This document shows, piece after piece, positions 18,239 to 26,779 of a DNA stretch of 39,718 nt. The DNA is taken from assembly GCF_000401215.1 (NCBI RefSeq), contig NZ_ASRV01000017.1:1-39718 (forward strand), read 5' to 3'. The translations under genes and the position numbers were made by a program. Origin of the DNA: Clostridium sartagoforme AAU1 (GTDB taxonomy: Bacteria; Bacillota; Clostridia; Clostridiales; Clostridiaceae). Position 1 is the first letter of the stretch. Each line of letters starts with the position of its first letter. Below the pieces are notes generated by a model. It saw only the letters and a list, made by a program, of their open reading frames with translations, was not told where the DNA came from and did no database searches.

Positions 18239-18880
18239 TTAATCTTCACTAGCTAATATATAACTAGTTTTTGAACCTGATCCAACTTTCTTTATTAGTC
18301 CTAATTTCATTAACTTATTGAATATTGATACACTTTTTGTTTTTCCAAATCCAAATGTTTCAATACACAACTTAGCCTGAACCTGCTCTTTCTCCAACAC
18401 CTAGAAGATTAAACATTTTAAATATATTTTCATTCCTTGGATCACTAACTCCACCTTTTAACGCCTCTTCTCTAGTGATTCTTAAACTTTCTGGATTACT
18501 AACTTTAAAGAAAGTTCTTCCTTTCTCTATAACAATTCCTCTAGGAAGTCTATAATCTGCATGTATCAATGAATTAGCAACAGCTTCCCTAACTGCCTCA
18601 TGAACCCTAGTATCATCTTGTCTTACTCCATTAACAATTCTAAAAGGTACATTTAAATTATCTGTTATTCTATTTATGATCTTAAAATAAAAATCAAATA
18701 TATTCCCACTCCATATCCCATCTGACGATATTACTCTATAATCCCATCTAACCTCTTCCGACATCTTTTCTCTATAGTCTAAAAAATACTTAGGAAACTC
18801 ATCTGTTATAGTCCTATCTCCTCCAAACATTAAAAGTCCTGCTGCAGTTATTCACCTCTTTTCCATTAAATTCCTTTGTC
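18239..18880 (-). pseudogene. decayed copy of the AlbA_2/HATPase regulator
   Basis: Corresponds to the middle and end of the intact protein at 19289-21089. Residues from ITAAGLLMFG through the ATPase-fold N-box (HEAVREAVANSLIHADY) to LLGVGERAGSG are well preserved (152-residue open frame, 18372-18830). Then about 110 residues are missing and the C-terminal winged helix resumes (SVSIFNKLMKLGLIKKVGSG). At the other end the reading frame is broken by one extra T near 18850, and the whole AlbA_2 domain is absent. Sequence identity to the intact copy is high, so this is one half of a tandem duplication. Confidence 0.85.
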
Positions 18881-19117
18881 CTTATACCATTAATTATAGA
18901 CTAATTTCTGTTAATTTAAAATTATCAATTACACGATTTCCCTTCGTCAAATTTAAATCATAAATTTTCAATTCAAATTCCATTACCAGATTTCAAAATT
19001 GTACATTGATAATTATGTATTTCATAATACTAGTTCTTAAAATTAAAATAAATATATATTGTTTTTCCCTTATTATATTATCCTTATTTACAATAAGTTT
19101 CCTTAAAATACAGAAGA

Positions 19118-19160
19118 AGGGCTATCGCCAGCAGGTTTTTCCCACTAATGCGATAGCCCT
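19118..19160 (-). terminator. hairpin next to the manC fragment
   Basis: An 11-bp perfect stem AGGGCTATCGC / GCGATAGCCCT with a 21-base loop. It occupies the same relative place as the hairpin at 21232-21261 after the longer manC copy, and both are followed on the plus strand by the same CTATTTTGTAATTGA sequence. Confidence 0.55.
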
Positions 19161-19186
19161 ATTTTGTAATTGATAATTAATGAAAT

Positions 19187-19269
19187 CATTTAGCAAGTGC
19201 TTTATTTCTTGATCCTTATTCTTGTCCATTATCAAAATAACATCTCCTGCCCCTACTATAATTCAAGCC
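19187..19269 (-). pseudogene. manC 3'-end fragment
   Basis: About 83 bases align with 21431-21513 at roughly 90% identity, covering the C-terminal coding end of the mannose-1-phosphate guanylyltransferase-like gene. No open frame of length remains. With the neighbouring AlbA/HATPase pseudogene it forms the decayed half of a duplicated pair. Confidence 0.75.
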
Positions 19270-19288
19270 TAATATTAAGTTGTTTTTC

Positions 19289-21089
19289 TTAATATTTAAT
19301 TATTTTACTGTTCCAGCGTTTCATCTTATCGTTCCAGCGTTTCATCTTATCGTTCCACCGTTCCATTTTAACTGTTACCTGAAATGATATATTTAATTTG
19401 AGAACCTGATCCTATTCTAATTATTTTATCTTTATCTATTAATTTATTAAAAATTCTACTTGCCGTTGTTTTTGATAATTTCAACTCATTTCGTGCTAAA
19501 GAATTAGTTATAAATTTATTTTTTACTATATAGTCAAAAATTAGCTGTTCATCCCTAGAAAGTCCAATATCATTATTATTACAACTTTCAGAATTTCTAT
19601 CTATATTTTTAAATATTTCTGTTAAATAGTACTTAGTGCCTCTTCCTATTCCATCAGCCTCTAAGTATCCCTTATCCACTAGAGATGCTAATATTTTATT
19701 ACTATTCATTGCATGAGTATCAAGTAATTGTTGAAGTCTATTATTAGTAACATATTCTTCTTGATCTGCTGCTACTAATGCCATAACTTCTTCTCTACTT
19801 AATTCATTATACTTATTTTTTAATACTGACTTCAGTAGTAGTATGCTTTGTTCTGGCAACATTGAAATTGTTCTTAATATTAGTATTATTCTATCTGGAT
19901 CATATAATTCTTCTAAATCTGGTGCTAACCATTCTTGCTCTTTCCATGCTAATTGTATATTTTCAAGACCTGAGCCTGCTCTTTCTCCAATACCTAATAA
20001 GTTAAACATTTTAAAAATACTTTCATTTCTAGGATCACTTATTCCACCCTTTAAGGCTTCTTCCCTTGTTATTCTTAAGTTTCCTGGATTACTAAATTTA
20101 AAATATGTCTTTCCTTTTTCAATAACTATTCCCCTTGGCAATCTATAATCCGCATGTATTAATGAATTTGCTAGTGCCTCTCTTACCGCTTCATGCACTC
20201 TTGTATCTTCTTTTCTTATTCCATTAACAATTCTAAAAGGTACATTCAAATTATCAGTTATTTTATTTACTATCTTAAAGTAAAAATCAAATATATTCCC
20301 ACTCCATGTTCCTTCTGATGATATAAGTCTATAGTCCCATCTCACTTCTTCTGATATTTTTTCTCTATAATCTAAAAAGTATTTAGGAAATTCATCTGTT
20401 ATGGTTCTTTCTTCTCCAAACATTAAAAGCCCTGCTGCAGTTATTCCCTCTTTACCACTTTTTCTATCCTTATCATAAGCTCCTAACTTATATAAAAAGG
20501 CTTTATCATCAAGTGCTATCCATGGATGATTAGGTTTTATAGCTCTCAATCTATTTCTAAAACTATTTATAGTATCTTTATTTAAATCACTTAAATCAAA
20601 GCCATCTAATATCAAACTATCCTGAGATTCATCTAGTTGATCAGCAAGCATTCTTTTTACTTCTTCCCTTGAACATTTATAATCTCCTGAATAATTTCTT
20701 CTAAATGTGCCTAAATGTTTACTTTCGTTGAATGGATTTTCACCTATATACACCGGCCTGGCTTTCCTATCAGCTTTAGGTACATTTATTTTTATAACTT
20801 TAACACCTTCAACAGTAAGTATTTCTATTAGATTATTATTTAATATATTAGCACTTACTTTTTTAGGATTATTTAAGTTATCCCATAAATCCTTAATTAT
20901 ATTTTCCTCATCACTAACCCCAGTTATAAGAAACTTTCCTGCTCTTTCCTTTATTCCTAAAAAAAGCGTTCCTCCATTAGTATTTGCAAAAGCTGAATAA
21001 GTTTCCCATAAATCTTTAGGCAACCCTCCTAAAGATTCTTTACACTCTATTTCATCATTTTCTACTAAATTATATATATCAAACCCCAT
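19289..21089 (-). CDS. AlbA_2/HATPase_c_4 transcriptional regulator-like ATP-binding protein
   Basis: COG2865-type protein. The main frame (19368-21089, 573 residues) has an N-terminal AlbA_2 (Schlafen-like) domain (ECKESLGGLPKDLWETYSAF, NGGTLFLGI at 39-47), a GHKL ATPase domain with the N-box at 299-314 (HEAVREALANSLIHADY) and G-box near GIGERAGSGLENI, and a C-terminal winged helix. It starts at an ATG with GAGGTGATGAT upstream. After the stop at 19368, a second frame encodes a tail of three RWNDKMK-like heptads ending at 19289; deleting one base in the AGTTAAAATG context would fuse it. I therefore give the span including the tail. Members have been seen near defence and mobile genes; DNA or RNA binding is inferred. 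Confidence 0.8.
19309..19364. repeat. 21-bp tandem repeat, about 2.7 copies
   Basis: Units of CGTTCCAGCGTTTCATCTTAT: 19309-19329, 19330-19350 and a partial third to 19364. The unit length is a multiple of three. On the minus strand, in the frame +1 to the gene, it encodes the heptad RWNDKMK. Confidence 0.9.
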
Positions 21090-21231
21090 ATCATCACCTC
21101 TTTTACATTTTTAATTTATACTTAAAAATCAAACCTAATAATTGCTATTATATTAATTATACCAAATCTTAACTTTTTTTAAACTTTAATCAAGTAATTG
21201 TAACTTAAATATTTGATTATTTGATTAAATA

Positions 21232-21261
21232 AAAATAGAGAAGCAAAAGCCCCTCTATTTT
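21232..21261 (-). terminator. terminator after the manC pseudogene
   Basis: Stem AAAATAGAG / CTCTATTTT (9 bp) with a 12-base loop; on the minus strand the stem ends in TTTTATTT. It lies about 130 bases past the manC stop. Confidence 0.65.
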
Positions 21262-21393
21262 GTAATTGAAAATGGATAATGAATAATTAAGGAAATAATT
21301 TAGCTTTGTTAAATTATAAAAATTCTCAATTTAAAATTCCTTCGGAATTTTCCCCTTAATTCTTTCATTTTTTCATTTCTTCATTCTTTCATT

Positions 21394-22254
21394 TTAAATA
21401 TAGTCTTCATATTCAGGTTTATTAGTCAAATCATTTAACAAGTGCTTTATTTCTTGGTCCTTATTCTTGTCCATTATCAATATAACATCACCTGCATCTA
21501 CTATAACTAAGTCCTTTATTCCAAGACCTATTATTAAATTTTTATCTCCAAATATTGCACAATTTTCACTATCTTGAAGATATACATTATTACTTATTTT
21601 ATTATTTTTCTCTTCTTCTAAATATCTGCTCAGGGCTGAAAAACTGCCTATATCATCCCATATAAAATCACTTTTTATTACAAAAGCTTTTCTTGTTTTT
21701 TGCATAATCCCAAAGTCTATTGATATTCCATCTATTAATGAATATTGCTCATTAATAACTTCTTCCTCGTCTTCTTCCCCAATATGCTTGTATATTTCCA
21801 TTAGTGATTTATATAATTGTGGTAAATATTTTTCTATTTCTCTTAATATTACATCTGCTCTAAATACAAACATTCCTGAATTCCATAAATAAGTTCCTTT
21901 TAATAAAAAGTCTTTTGCAACTTCAATATTTGGCTTTTCAGTAAATCTAGCAACTTTATAAGTCGGTATTTCAGATGACTGAATCCTTTGCCCCATTTCA
22001 ATGTATCCATATCCAGTCTCAGCTCTTGTTGGAGTTATCCCTAGCGTAACTATACCTCTTCTTTTATTTGCTATATCTACAGCCTGTGCTAATGTTTCTA
22101 TATAAACCTTCTCATACTCTATATGGTGATCAGAAGGTAACACAACCAGAATGGCATCTCCATCTTTTTTTAAAAGTTTAACGGCAGATAAACCTATACA
22201 AGTTGCAGTCCCGTTATAGACGATATTGTACTTTTTAATGATTTTAGACTTCAA
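21394..22254 (-). pseudogene. 5'-truncated mannose-1-phosphate guanylyltransferase (manC-like)
   Basis: The 286 residues match the middle and end of ManC-type nucleotidyltransferases that make GDP-mannose: VVLPSDHHIE, ETGYGYIEMG, KPNIEVAKDFL, YLWNSGMFVFRAD, FGIMQKTR, SDFIWDDIGSFSAL. The first about 70-90 residues, including the GGxGTRLWPLSR nucleotide-binding signature, are missing, and the frame can only begin at a TTG with no ribosome binding site. The 5' break lies next to an intergenic repeat at about 22260-22290. It is non-functional as a GDP-mannose synthase. Confidence 0.85.
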
Positions 22255-22285
22255 AATTCATGTTTATCTTATGAAGAGGGTTTGT

Positions 22286-22425
22286 TTAATTTAAAATTTA
22301 AAATGCCAAATTTAAAATGAAGGTTGAAATTCCTGCGGAATTTCTTAAATATATTTTTTATTTCAAAAACTCCATAGGAGTTTTTTCCTCAATTTTTAAT
22401 TTTAAATTTTCAATTCTCAATTGTA
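22286..22425. repeat. intergenic repeat, copy A
   Basis: A block with TTTAAAATTTAAAATGCCAA, then GAAATTCCTGCGGAATTTC, then a hairpin, then a tail of AATTTT/CAATT units ending in CAATTG. A second copy (22806-22984) has the same order of parts. The two copies flank the four-helix-bundle gene. Confidence 0.7.
22365..22386 (-). terminator. terminator of the four-helix-bundle gene
   Basis: Stem AAAAACTCC / GGAGTTTTT with a 3-base loop and T-runs on both sides, so it could work in both directions. It lies just past the stop at 22410. Confidence 0.7.
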
Positions 22426-22766
22426 TTGCATTTCTTTATTATGCTACTTAATATCCTGCATATCTCATTACACTCTTTAAGAGTTACATTTGCCTCTTTT
22501 TCAGTTAATATATCTGTTGCTATCATTAACTCTAACCAGTATTCCGTTTCCTTTGCTTCTTTGAGTGCTATACCTAATTTATTTTTAAAGTCTGCTCTAC
22601 TAACTCCATTTACACCTTCTCTAGTGTTTGCACCTATACTTGTTCCTGATCTTAGTAATTGCTTTGATAGGATATATTCTTTTTTTTCATTGACTAATTT
22701 TTTATATAAATTAACTATTTTTATAGCAAAAGAAAATGATTTGTCTAGTATTATATTGGTTGCCAT
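22410..22766 (-). CDS. Four helix bundle protein (S23/IVP family)
   Basis: A 118-residue protein of the 23S-rRNA-intervening-sequence (TIGR02436) type: ILDKSFSFAIKIVNLYKKL, LSKQLLRSGTSIGANTREG, SRADFKNKLGIALKEAKETE and WLELMIATDILT. Such proteins form pentameric bundles of unclear role; related Avd proteins serve diversity-generating retroelements, but no reverse transcriptase or template repeat is near. The ATG at 22766 is chosen because AAAGGAG lies 7 bases upstream; an earlier ATG at 22808 has none. The gene sits between two copies of an intergenic repeat. Confidence 0.85.
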   Translation of the reverse strand: MATNIILDKSFSFAIKIVNLYKKLVNEKKEYILSKQLLRSGTSIGANTREGVNGVSRADFKNKLGIALKEAKETEYWLELMIATDILTEKEANVTLKECNEICRILSSIIKKCNTIEN

Positions 22767-22805
22767 AGTAATCTCCTTTAATTCGTATACTATGAGTATT
22801 GACCT

Positions 22806-22984
22806 CAAATTTAAAATTTAGAATGTAAAATGCTAAATGAATGATGAAATCTTTATTAATTTAAAATTTAAAATGCCAAATGAATGTTGAAATTCCTGCG
22901 GAATTTCTTCAATTTTATTTTTCTAAACTAGGCTCTGCCTAGTTTATTCCTCCATTTTTAATTTTCAATTTTCAATTTTCAATT
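22806..22984. repeat. intergenic repeat, copy B
   Basis: Shares with copy A (22286-22425) the AATTTAAAATTTAAAATGCC block, the GAAATTCCTGCGGAATTTC hairpin and the terminal CAATTG-ending tail. It also contains a second, diverged start block (22806-22850) and a different hairpin (22925-22945). Confidence 0.7.
22925..22945 (-). terminator. terminator of the upstream serine recombinase gene
   Basis: Stem AAACTAGGC / GCCTAGTTT with a 3-base loop; minus strand continues AGAAAAATAAA, so the T-run is poor. Position 44 bases past the recombinase stop supports it. Confidence 0.55.
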
Positions 22985-22988
22985 GCTG

Positions 22989-24539
22989 TTATTTCTTGAA
23001 CTTAAAATAAATATCCACACTCTTCTCTTTCGTTTCTTTATCCTCATTAACAATAATTTTATCCACAAGTGCTTCTACAAAATTTCTATCTATTTCATTT
23101 AATGATAGTAATTTATCTATTTCATCTCTATAGATTTTAGTAATATCAATATCACTGTTATTATTCTGAACTATTTCTTCTAATTCCTTTTTCCTTTTAA
23201 TGAGACTTTCCTGCTTAGTTTGTATAGTTGTACTCATATTACTAAAATTACGCTCTGATATTACTTCATTTAATTTATCCTCATAAAGTTTTTGAAACTT
23301 TCCATCCAATGTGGATAACTCTTGCTCAACTTTGGATAATTCTTTTTCAAATTCATTTTCTATTACTATTCCATCTACCTTTTTATAATATTTATCTTTA
23401 TCTATACATATATCAATAACACTTTTGATATATATTCTTACTTTTTCAATAAGATAATCCTCCTTAATAGAATGTGGGGTACATCTACCTCCTCCCATTT
23501 GAGAGTTTGTACATTTATATCCTTTATATTTCTTTCTATAGGACATGCTTCCCCCACACCCACCACACTTTAACACAGTGGTAAATGGATATATTCTATC
23601 CTGTTTATATCTATATCCGTGTTTTCTTTGCTCCATATTTTTTTGCACTTTATTGAAGGTCTTCTTATCTATAATCCCATCAAATTCACCACTCCATATC
23701 CATTCCTCTTCTGGTGTCGCTTTTACCTTTTTAATTTTATAACTTACTTTCCTCCATCTTTGTTGAACCATGTATCCACCATATTTAGGATTCTTTAAAA
23801 TACTCTGAATTGTATTATTAGTCCACATTCCAAATTTTTTACGCTTAAAATTCTTAAGTCTTGCTGATGGTGGGAGAATCCCTTTTTTATTTAGATAAGT
23901 AGCAATCCTTCCAAATCCCCATCCCTTTTGATATAAATCAAAGATTTCCTTAACTACTTCTGTAGTTTCGCCACCTTCAGGAACTAATATGATAGTTTTC
24001 TGATTCCCTTCATAAAGTTCTTCAAATTTATATCCATAAGGTGGCTTGGACGCTATTGAACTACCTCGTTGCATTCTATCTCCAAGAGCACTTCTAACTC
24101 TTTTACTACAGTCTTTTATATACATTTCATTTAGAATATTTTTAAATGGAATTATATCATTAAACTCTGTTTCTGTATCAACATTATCAAGGACCGATAT
24201 AAATCTAACATTATTTACTTTAAAATAATCTTCTAAATAATATCCTGCCATTATATAATCTCTAGAAAAACGAGATAAATCACGAGTTAAAACCATATTT
24301 ATCTTCTTATCTTCAATATCCTGTTTCATTCTTAAAAAAGCATCTCTATCAAAGTTAGAGCCAGATTGCCCTTGATCCTCATAGATATTTACTAAATTAT
24401 ATACCGCCTCCTTATCTTGAGTTGACTTCTCTATTAACCACTTCTTGAGATTTCCTACCTGTGCAGGAATAGATTCTGATTGTGAATCTTTATCTGTACT
24501 TACTCTAGCATATATTGCTACATTCCATATTTTTCTCAC
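22989..24539 (-). CDS. Large serine recombinase A
   Basis: Site-specific recombinase of the large serine family. The 516 residues comprise an N-terminal resolvase domain with catalytic Ser14 (AIYARVSTD) and the arginine cluster TRDLSRFSRDY, a recombinase domain (PPYGYKFEE, IATYLNKKGI, IQSILKNPKYGGY), a zinc ribbon (CGGCGGSM...C...C-TPH), and a C-terminal coiled coil (about 405-470) rich in Glu and Lys. It starts with a GTG whose last base pair overlaps the stop of a small ORF (GTGA), indicating translational coupling. It could integrate, excise or invert a DNA segment; no target was identified. Confidence 0.93.
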   Translation of the reverse strand: MRKIWNVAIYARVSTDKDSQSESIPAQVGNLKKWLIEKSTQDKEAVYNLVNIYEDQGQSGSNFDRDAFLRMKQDIEDKKINMVLTRDLSRFSRDYIMAGYYLEDYFKVNNVRFISVLDNVDTETEFNDIIPFKNILNEMYIKDCSKRVRSALGDRMQRGSSIASKPPYGYKFEELYEGNQKTIILVPEGGETTEVVKEIFDLYQKGWGFGRIATYLNKKGILPPSARLKNFKRKKFGMWTNNTIQSILKNPKYGGYMVQQRWRKVSYKIKKVKATPEEEWIWSGEFDGIIDKKTFNKVQKNMEQRKHGYRYKQDRIYPFTTVLKCGGCGGSMSYRKKYKGYKCTNSQMGGGRCTPHSIKEDYLIEKVRIYIKSVIDICIDKDKYYKKVDGIVIENEFEKELSKVEQELSTLDGKFQKLYEDKLNEVISERNFSNMSTTIQTKQESLIKRKKELEEIVQNNNSDIDITKIYRDEIDKLLSLNEIDRNFVEALVDKIIVNEDKETKEKSVDIYFKFKK

Positions 24540-24727
24540 TTTTTAACCACCTCTTGCTCTTTTTTGCAATTAGTGGATAGATTTTCGTTTACCTTATTAT
24601 TATACCGCGCTATTTCTCCCTTTTTTATATCTTGAGTAATTTGAATAATCTTTTCATTAATAATTTCATCAAAAATTCCTTCAATATCTTTTGCTCCGTA
24701 GTAAATATTTGATCTTATCTCTTTCAT
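24536..24727 (-). CDS. small ORF coupled to recombinase A
   Basis: Encodes 63 charged residues starting MKEIRSNIYYGAKDIEG and ending KKEQEVVKK; a TTG start at 24760 would give 74. It is probably helical with no recognised domain. The stop overlaps the recombinase start by four bases. Small proteins coupled to serine recombinases may be accessory or directionality factors, but that is inference here. Confidence 0.6.
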   Translation of the reverse strand: MKEIRSNIYYGAKDIEGIFDEIINEKIIQITQDIKKGEIARYNNKVNENLSTNCKKEQEVVKK

Positions 24728-24786
24728 TACACTCTTTCCATTTATATTGCTATAGTACAATCTATTCTTAAATTAACGCTTATATG

Positions 24787-24829
24787 TAAAAAGGATTAAG
24801 CATAGCATCTTTAAAACCATACTTAATCC
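24787..24829 (-). terminator. terminator of recombinase B
   Basis: Stem of 11 bp with one mismatch (GGATTAAGTAT / ATGCTTAATCC on the minus strand), loop of 15 bases, then TTTTT. It lies 52 bases past the recombinase B stop and separates the two recombinase transcripts. Confidence 0.8.
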
Positions 24830-24880
24830 AACTACTAACTATTTAACAAATTAAAATTTCTTAATTATGCATTAATAATA

Positions 24881-26458
24881 TTAAAATCTCCACATAACCT
24901 CTATTTTATTATCTTCATATACCTTAATTTCATAAATAAATAATGCTAATAATGAATTTTTACATGTTATATATTTATCTAAATCTAATACAATATTCTC
25001 TCCCTTTTCTAATATTGAAAGTTGATAATTTATGATTTCATTTTTTAACTTAATTTGTTCTCTAAGAGAGTGTCTTTCTTGCTTCAACTCTAAAATCTCT
25101 TCATTTAATACCTCTACCTCATACTCGTCATCTTTCAAATTAAGTTGTCTTTCTCTACTAAGAATTTCTTTAGTTATATCCTTTACTTCTAATTCTAATC
25201 TTGTTTTTTCACTGTTGTGAAATGAGTTTTTATTGTTAGCACCTATAATTTTTTCTAAGATCTTATCTATATTTAAGTTATTACATAAATTAATTTTATT
25301 TAACAATAAATTTTTAATTAATATAAATAACTCATCCTCTTTAATTAAATGTGTAGTACATCCTGAACTTCCTTTACTATTACTTAATGCACAAACATAT
25401 CCTTTAGATTTATTCTTATATACTAATGCTTGTCCACAATCACCACATCTTAATAATCCAGTAAAAGCATGCTTATCACTTGATTTCGTCCTATTATTAC
25501 CATTAGTTTTTATTAATAGATCTTGCACTAAGTCATAAGTTTTTTCATCAATGATACTTTCAAATTCTGCTGTTGTCATCCAATCGTCCTTTTCTTTTTT
25601 AGTTATCCCACTGAATTCTCCACTATTTATAAAACTATTTTTTTCAGTTCTAAACTGACTTAATTTGCCACAATATAGAGGATTCTTTAATATCGCTGAA
25701 ACAGTTTGTTTACTCCACTTCATCTTTCCAGTTGGTGATACTATTCCTAATTTAGTAATCTTTTCAGCAATATCATTTAGTGTAAGTCCAGAAATATAGT
25801 CTTCAAATATTTGTTTAACTATATCAGATTTAATTGATTTTTCTACTCTTAATTTAACTATACCTCTTGAATTTCTATACTTTTCCAACCCAAATGGTGC
25901 TTTAGATCCAATATAACTCCCCTTTCTAGCCATCCCTACTAAACCTAGTTTCGCTTTATCTGAACAACTTTCAGCATATTCTTGAGCAGCCATACTTATT
26001 TTCTCTATCTTTGAATATAGATCCATAGAATTAACGAGGGAATTACACATATCAATATATAGCATCTGTGCCTCTCCTCCATTGTATAATAAATTCATAT
26101 TACTAGTTGTCAACCTACCTAATCTATCTATATGTGATGTTATTATACAATTAATCTCTTTTAATTTTAAGTCTCTTTCCATATCACAATACCTAATTCT
26201 CCTCTCCCCTGCTGTTCCTGAAAACCCATTGTCAGCATACTCCCTAACTTCACTTACTTGTAATCCTAAATCCTCTACAAAAAATTTCAAATTATCTAAT
26301 TGTTTATTAATAGCAGTATTATTTTCTTTAGATACTCTAGCATAAATTCCAACCCTAACTTCACTATCCTGATTATTCTTATAATAATTCCAACTTCTAT
26401 AATTCCCCACATTAACACCAAGTTCTTCTAATTTATTAATTAACTCCTTTAATTTCAT
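24881..26458 (-). CDS. Large serine recombinase B
   Basis: The 525-residue protein has a 35-residue N-terminal extension before the resolvase domain; catalytic Ser43 lies in GIYARVSKEN and the arginine motif is HIDRLGRLT. The recombinase domain (GSKAPFGLEKY, AEKITKLGIVSP, VSAILKNPLYCG), zinc ribbon (CGDCGQAL...C...C) and a C-terminal coiled coil (LELEVKDITKEILSRERQL onward) follow. It is only distantly related to recombinase A. An AGGAGG site lies 8 bases before the ATG, inside the overlap with the preceding 46-codon ORF. Two different serine recombinases side by side recall cassette recombinase pairs, but no cassette ends were found. Confidence 0.92.
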   Translation of the reverse strand: MKLKELINKLEELGVNVGNYRSWNYYKNNQDSEVRVGIYARVSKENNTAINKQLDNLKFFVEDLGLQVSEVREYADNGFSGTAGERRIRYCDMERDLKLKEINCIITSHIDRLGRLTTSNMNLLYNGGEAQMLYIDMCNSLVNSMDLYSKIEKISMAAQEYAESCSDKAKLGLVGMARKGSYIGSKAPFGLEKYRNSRGIVKLRVEKSIKSDIVKQIFEDYISGLTLNDIAEKITKLGIVSPTGKMKWSKQTVSAILKNPLYCGKLSQFRTEKNSFINSGEFSGITKKEKDDWMTTAEFESIIDEKTYDLVQDLLIKTNGNNRTKSSDKHAFTGLLRCGDCGQALVYKNKSKGYVCALSNSKGSSGCTTHLIKEDELFILIKNLLLNKINLCNNLNIDKILEKIIGANNKNSFHNSEKTRLELEVKDITKEILSRERQLNLKDDEYEVEVLNEEILELKQERHSLREQIKLKNEIINYQLSILEKGENIVLDLDKYITCKNSLLALFIYEIKVYEDNKIEVMWRF

Positions 26459-26470
26459 ATCTAATTCCTC

Positions 26471-26611
26471 CTAGGCTACTCTTCTTATATTTTCTTCATA
26501 AATATCTTCTTTAATAACAGTTACTATAAATTTCTCTATTAAATCCTCTATATCAAATTTACATAAATTTTCCTCTTTAACTTCACAGTTTTCTATTTTT
26601 ATTCTAGCCAT
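26471..26611 (-). CDS. 46-residue ORF upstream of recombinase B
   Basis: Begins MARIKIENCEVKEENLC, ends EENIRRVA, acidic and helical. It has a very good ribosome binding site (GAGGAGG, 8 bases before the ATG). The recombinase B start is 12 bases past its stop. No known domain. Together with the ORF before recombinase A, it shows the same small-ORF plus recombinase pattern. Confidence 0.65.
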   Translation of the reverse strand: MARIKIENCEVKEENLCKFDIEDLIEKFIVTVIKEDIYEENIRRVA

Positions 26612-26632
26612 AATTTTATCCTCCTCTGTTAC

Positions 26633-26752
26633 TCAACTTTTTACTTTCCGGAAAGTCTTATAAACAAAGGTTTTATTACCTTTGTATTTAACTAAGAACA
26701 CAGGTTTAATAAAATCCGCCAAAATTTCAAAAATTTTTTTAATTTTTTGCAC
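26633..26752 (-). CDS. possible 39-residue ORF in the recombinase B leader
   Basis: A GTG-started frame of 39 residues, rich in Lys and Phe (KIKKIFEILADF, KYKGNKTFVYKTF), ends 21 bases before the next ORF. There is no clear ribosome binding site and it begins in the T-run of a hairpin, so it may be a leader peptide, a remnant of a longer gene, or chance. Confidence 0.3.
   Translation of the reverse strand: MQKIKKIFEILADFIKPVFLVKYKGNKTFVYKTFRKVKS
26643..26684. promoter_or_regulatory. palindrome and inverted repeat before recombinase B
   Basis: ACTTTCCGGAAAGT at 26643-26656 is a perfect 14-bp palindrome. At 26663-26684 lies a hairpin ACAAAGGT / ACCTTTGT. Both lie ahead of the small ORF and could be regulator or recombinase binding sites. 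Confidence 0.5.
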
Positions 26753-26779
26753 AAAAAGAGACCAGATAATAATCTAGTC
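26752..26779 (-). terminator. terminator-like hairpin in the recombinase B leader
   Basis: Minus-strand stem GACTAGAT / ATCTGGTC with a TATT loop, followed by TCTTTTT. It has no gene just upstream, so it either insulates the recombinase genes or acts as a leader attenuator. Confidence 0.6.

Larger units (their letters stand above)
18881..19288. other. intergenic region with a manC fragment and hairpin
   Basis: No intact gene. It contains a terminator-like hairpin at 19118-19160 and a short fragment matching the 3' end of the manC gene at 19187-19269. The rest is AT-rich without ORFs. Confidence 0.5.

Noticed and set aside
19309-19364. CRISPR array
   Set aside because: The repeats are contiguous 21-bp units with no spacers and there are no cas genes.
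21394-22254. Functional GDP-mannose synthesis gene
   Set aside because: The first 70-90 residues with the nucleotide-binding signature are missing and the only start is a TTG without a ribosome binding site.
22410-22766. Diversity-generating retroelement, because of the Avd-like four-helix bundle
   Set aside because: No reverse transcriptase, variable repeat or template repeat is present; the four-helix gene belongs to the wider S23-like family.
22286-22984. Insertion sequence with terminal inverted repeats
   Set aside because: The flanking copies are direct, share no transposase, and the only gene between them is a four-helix-bundle protein.
22989-26458. SCCmec-like ccrAB recombinase pair
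   Set aside because: The two recombinases are only distantly related, each with its own terminator, and no cassette ends or CcrA/CcrB-specific features were seen.
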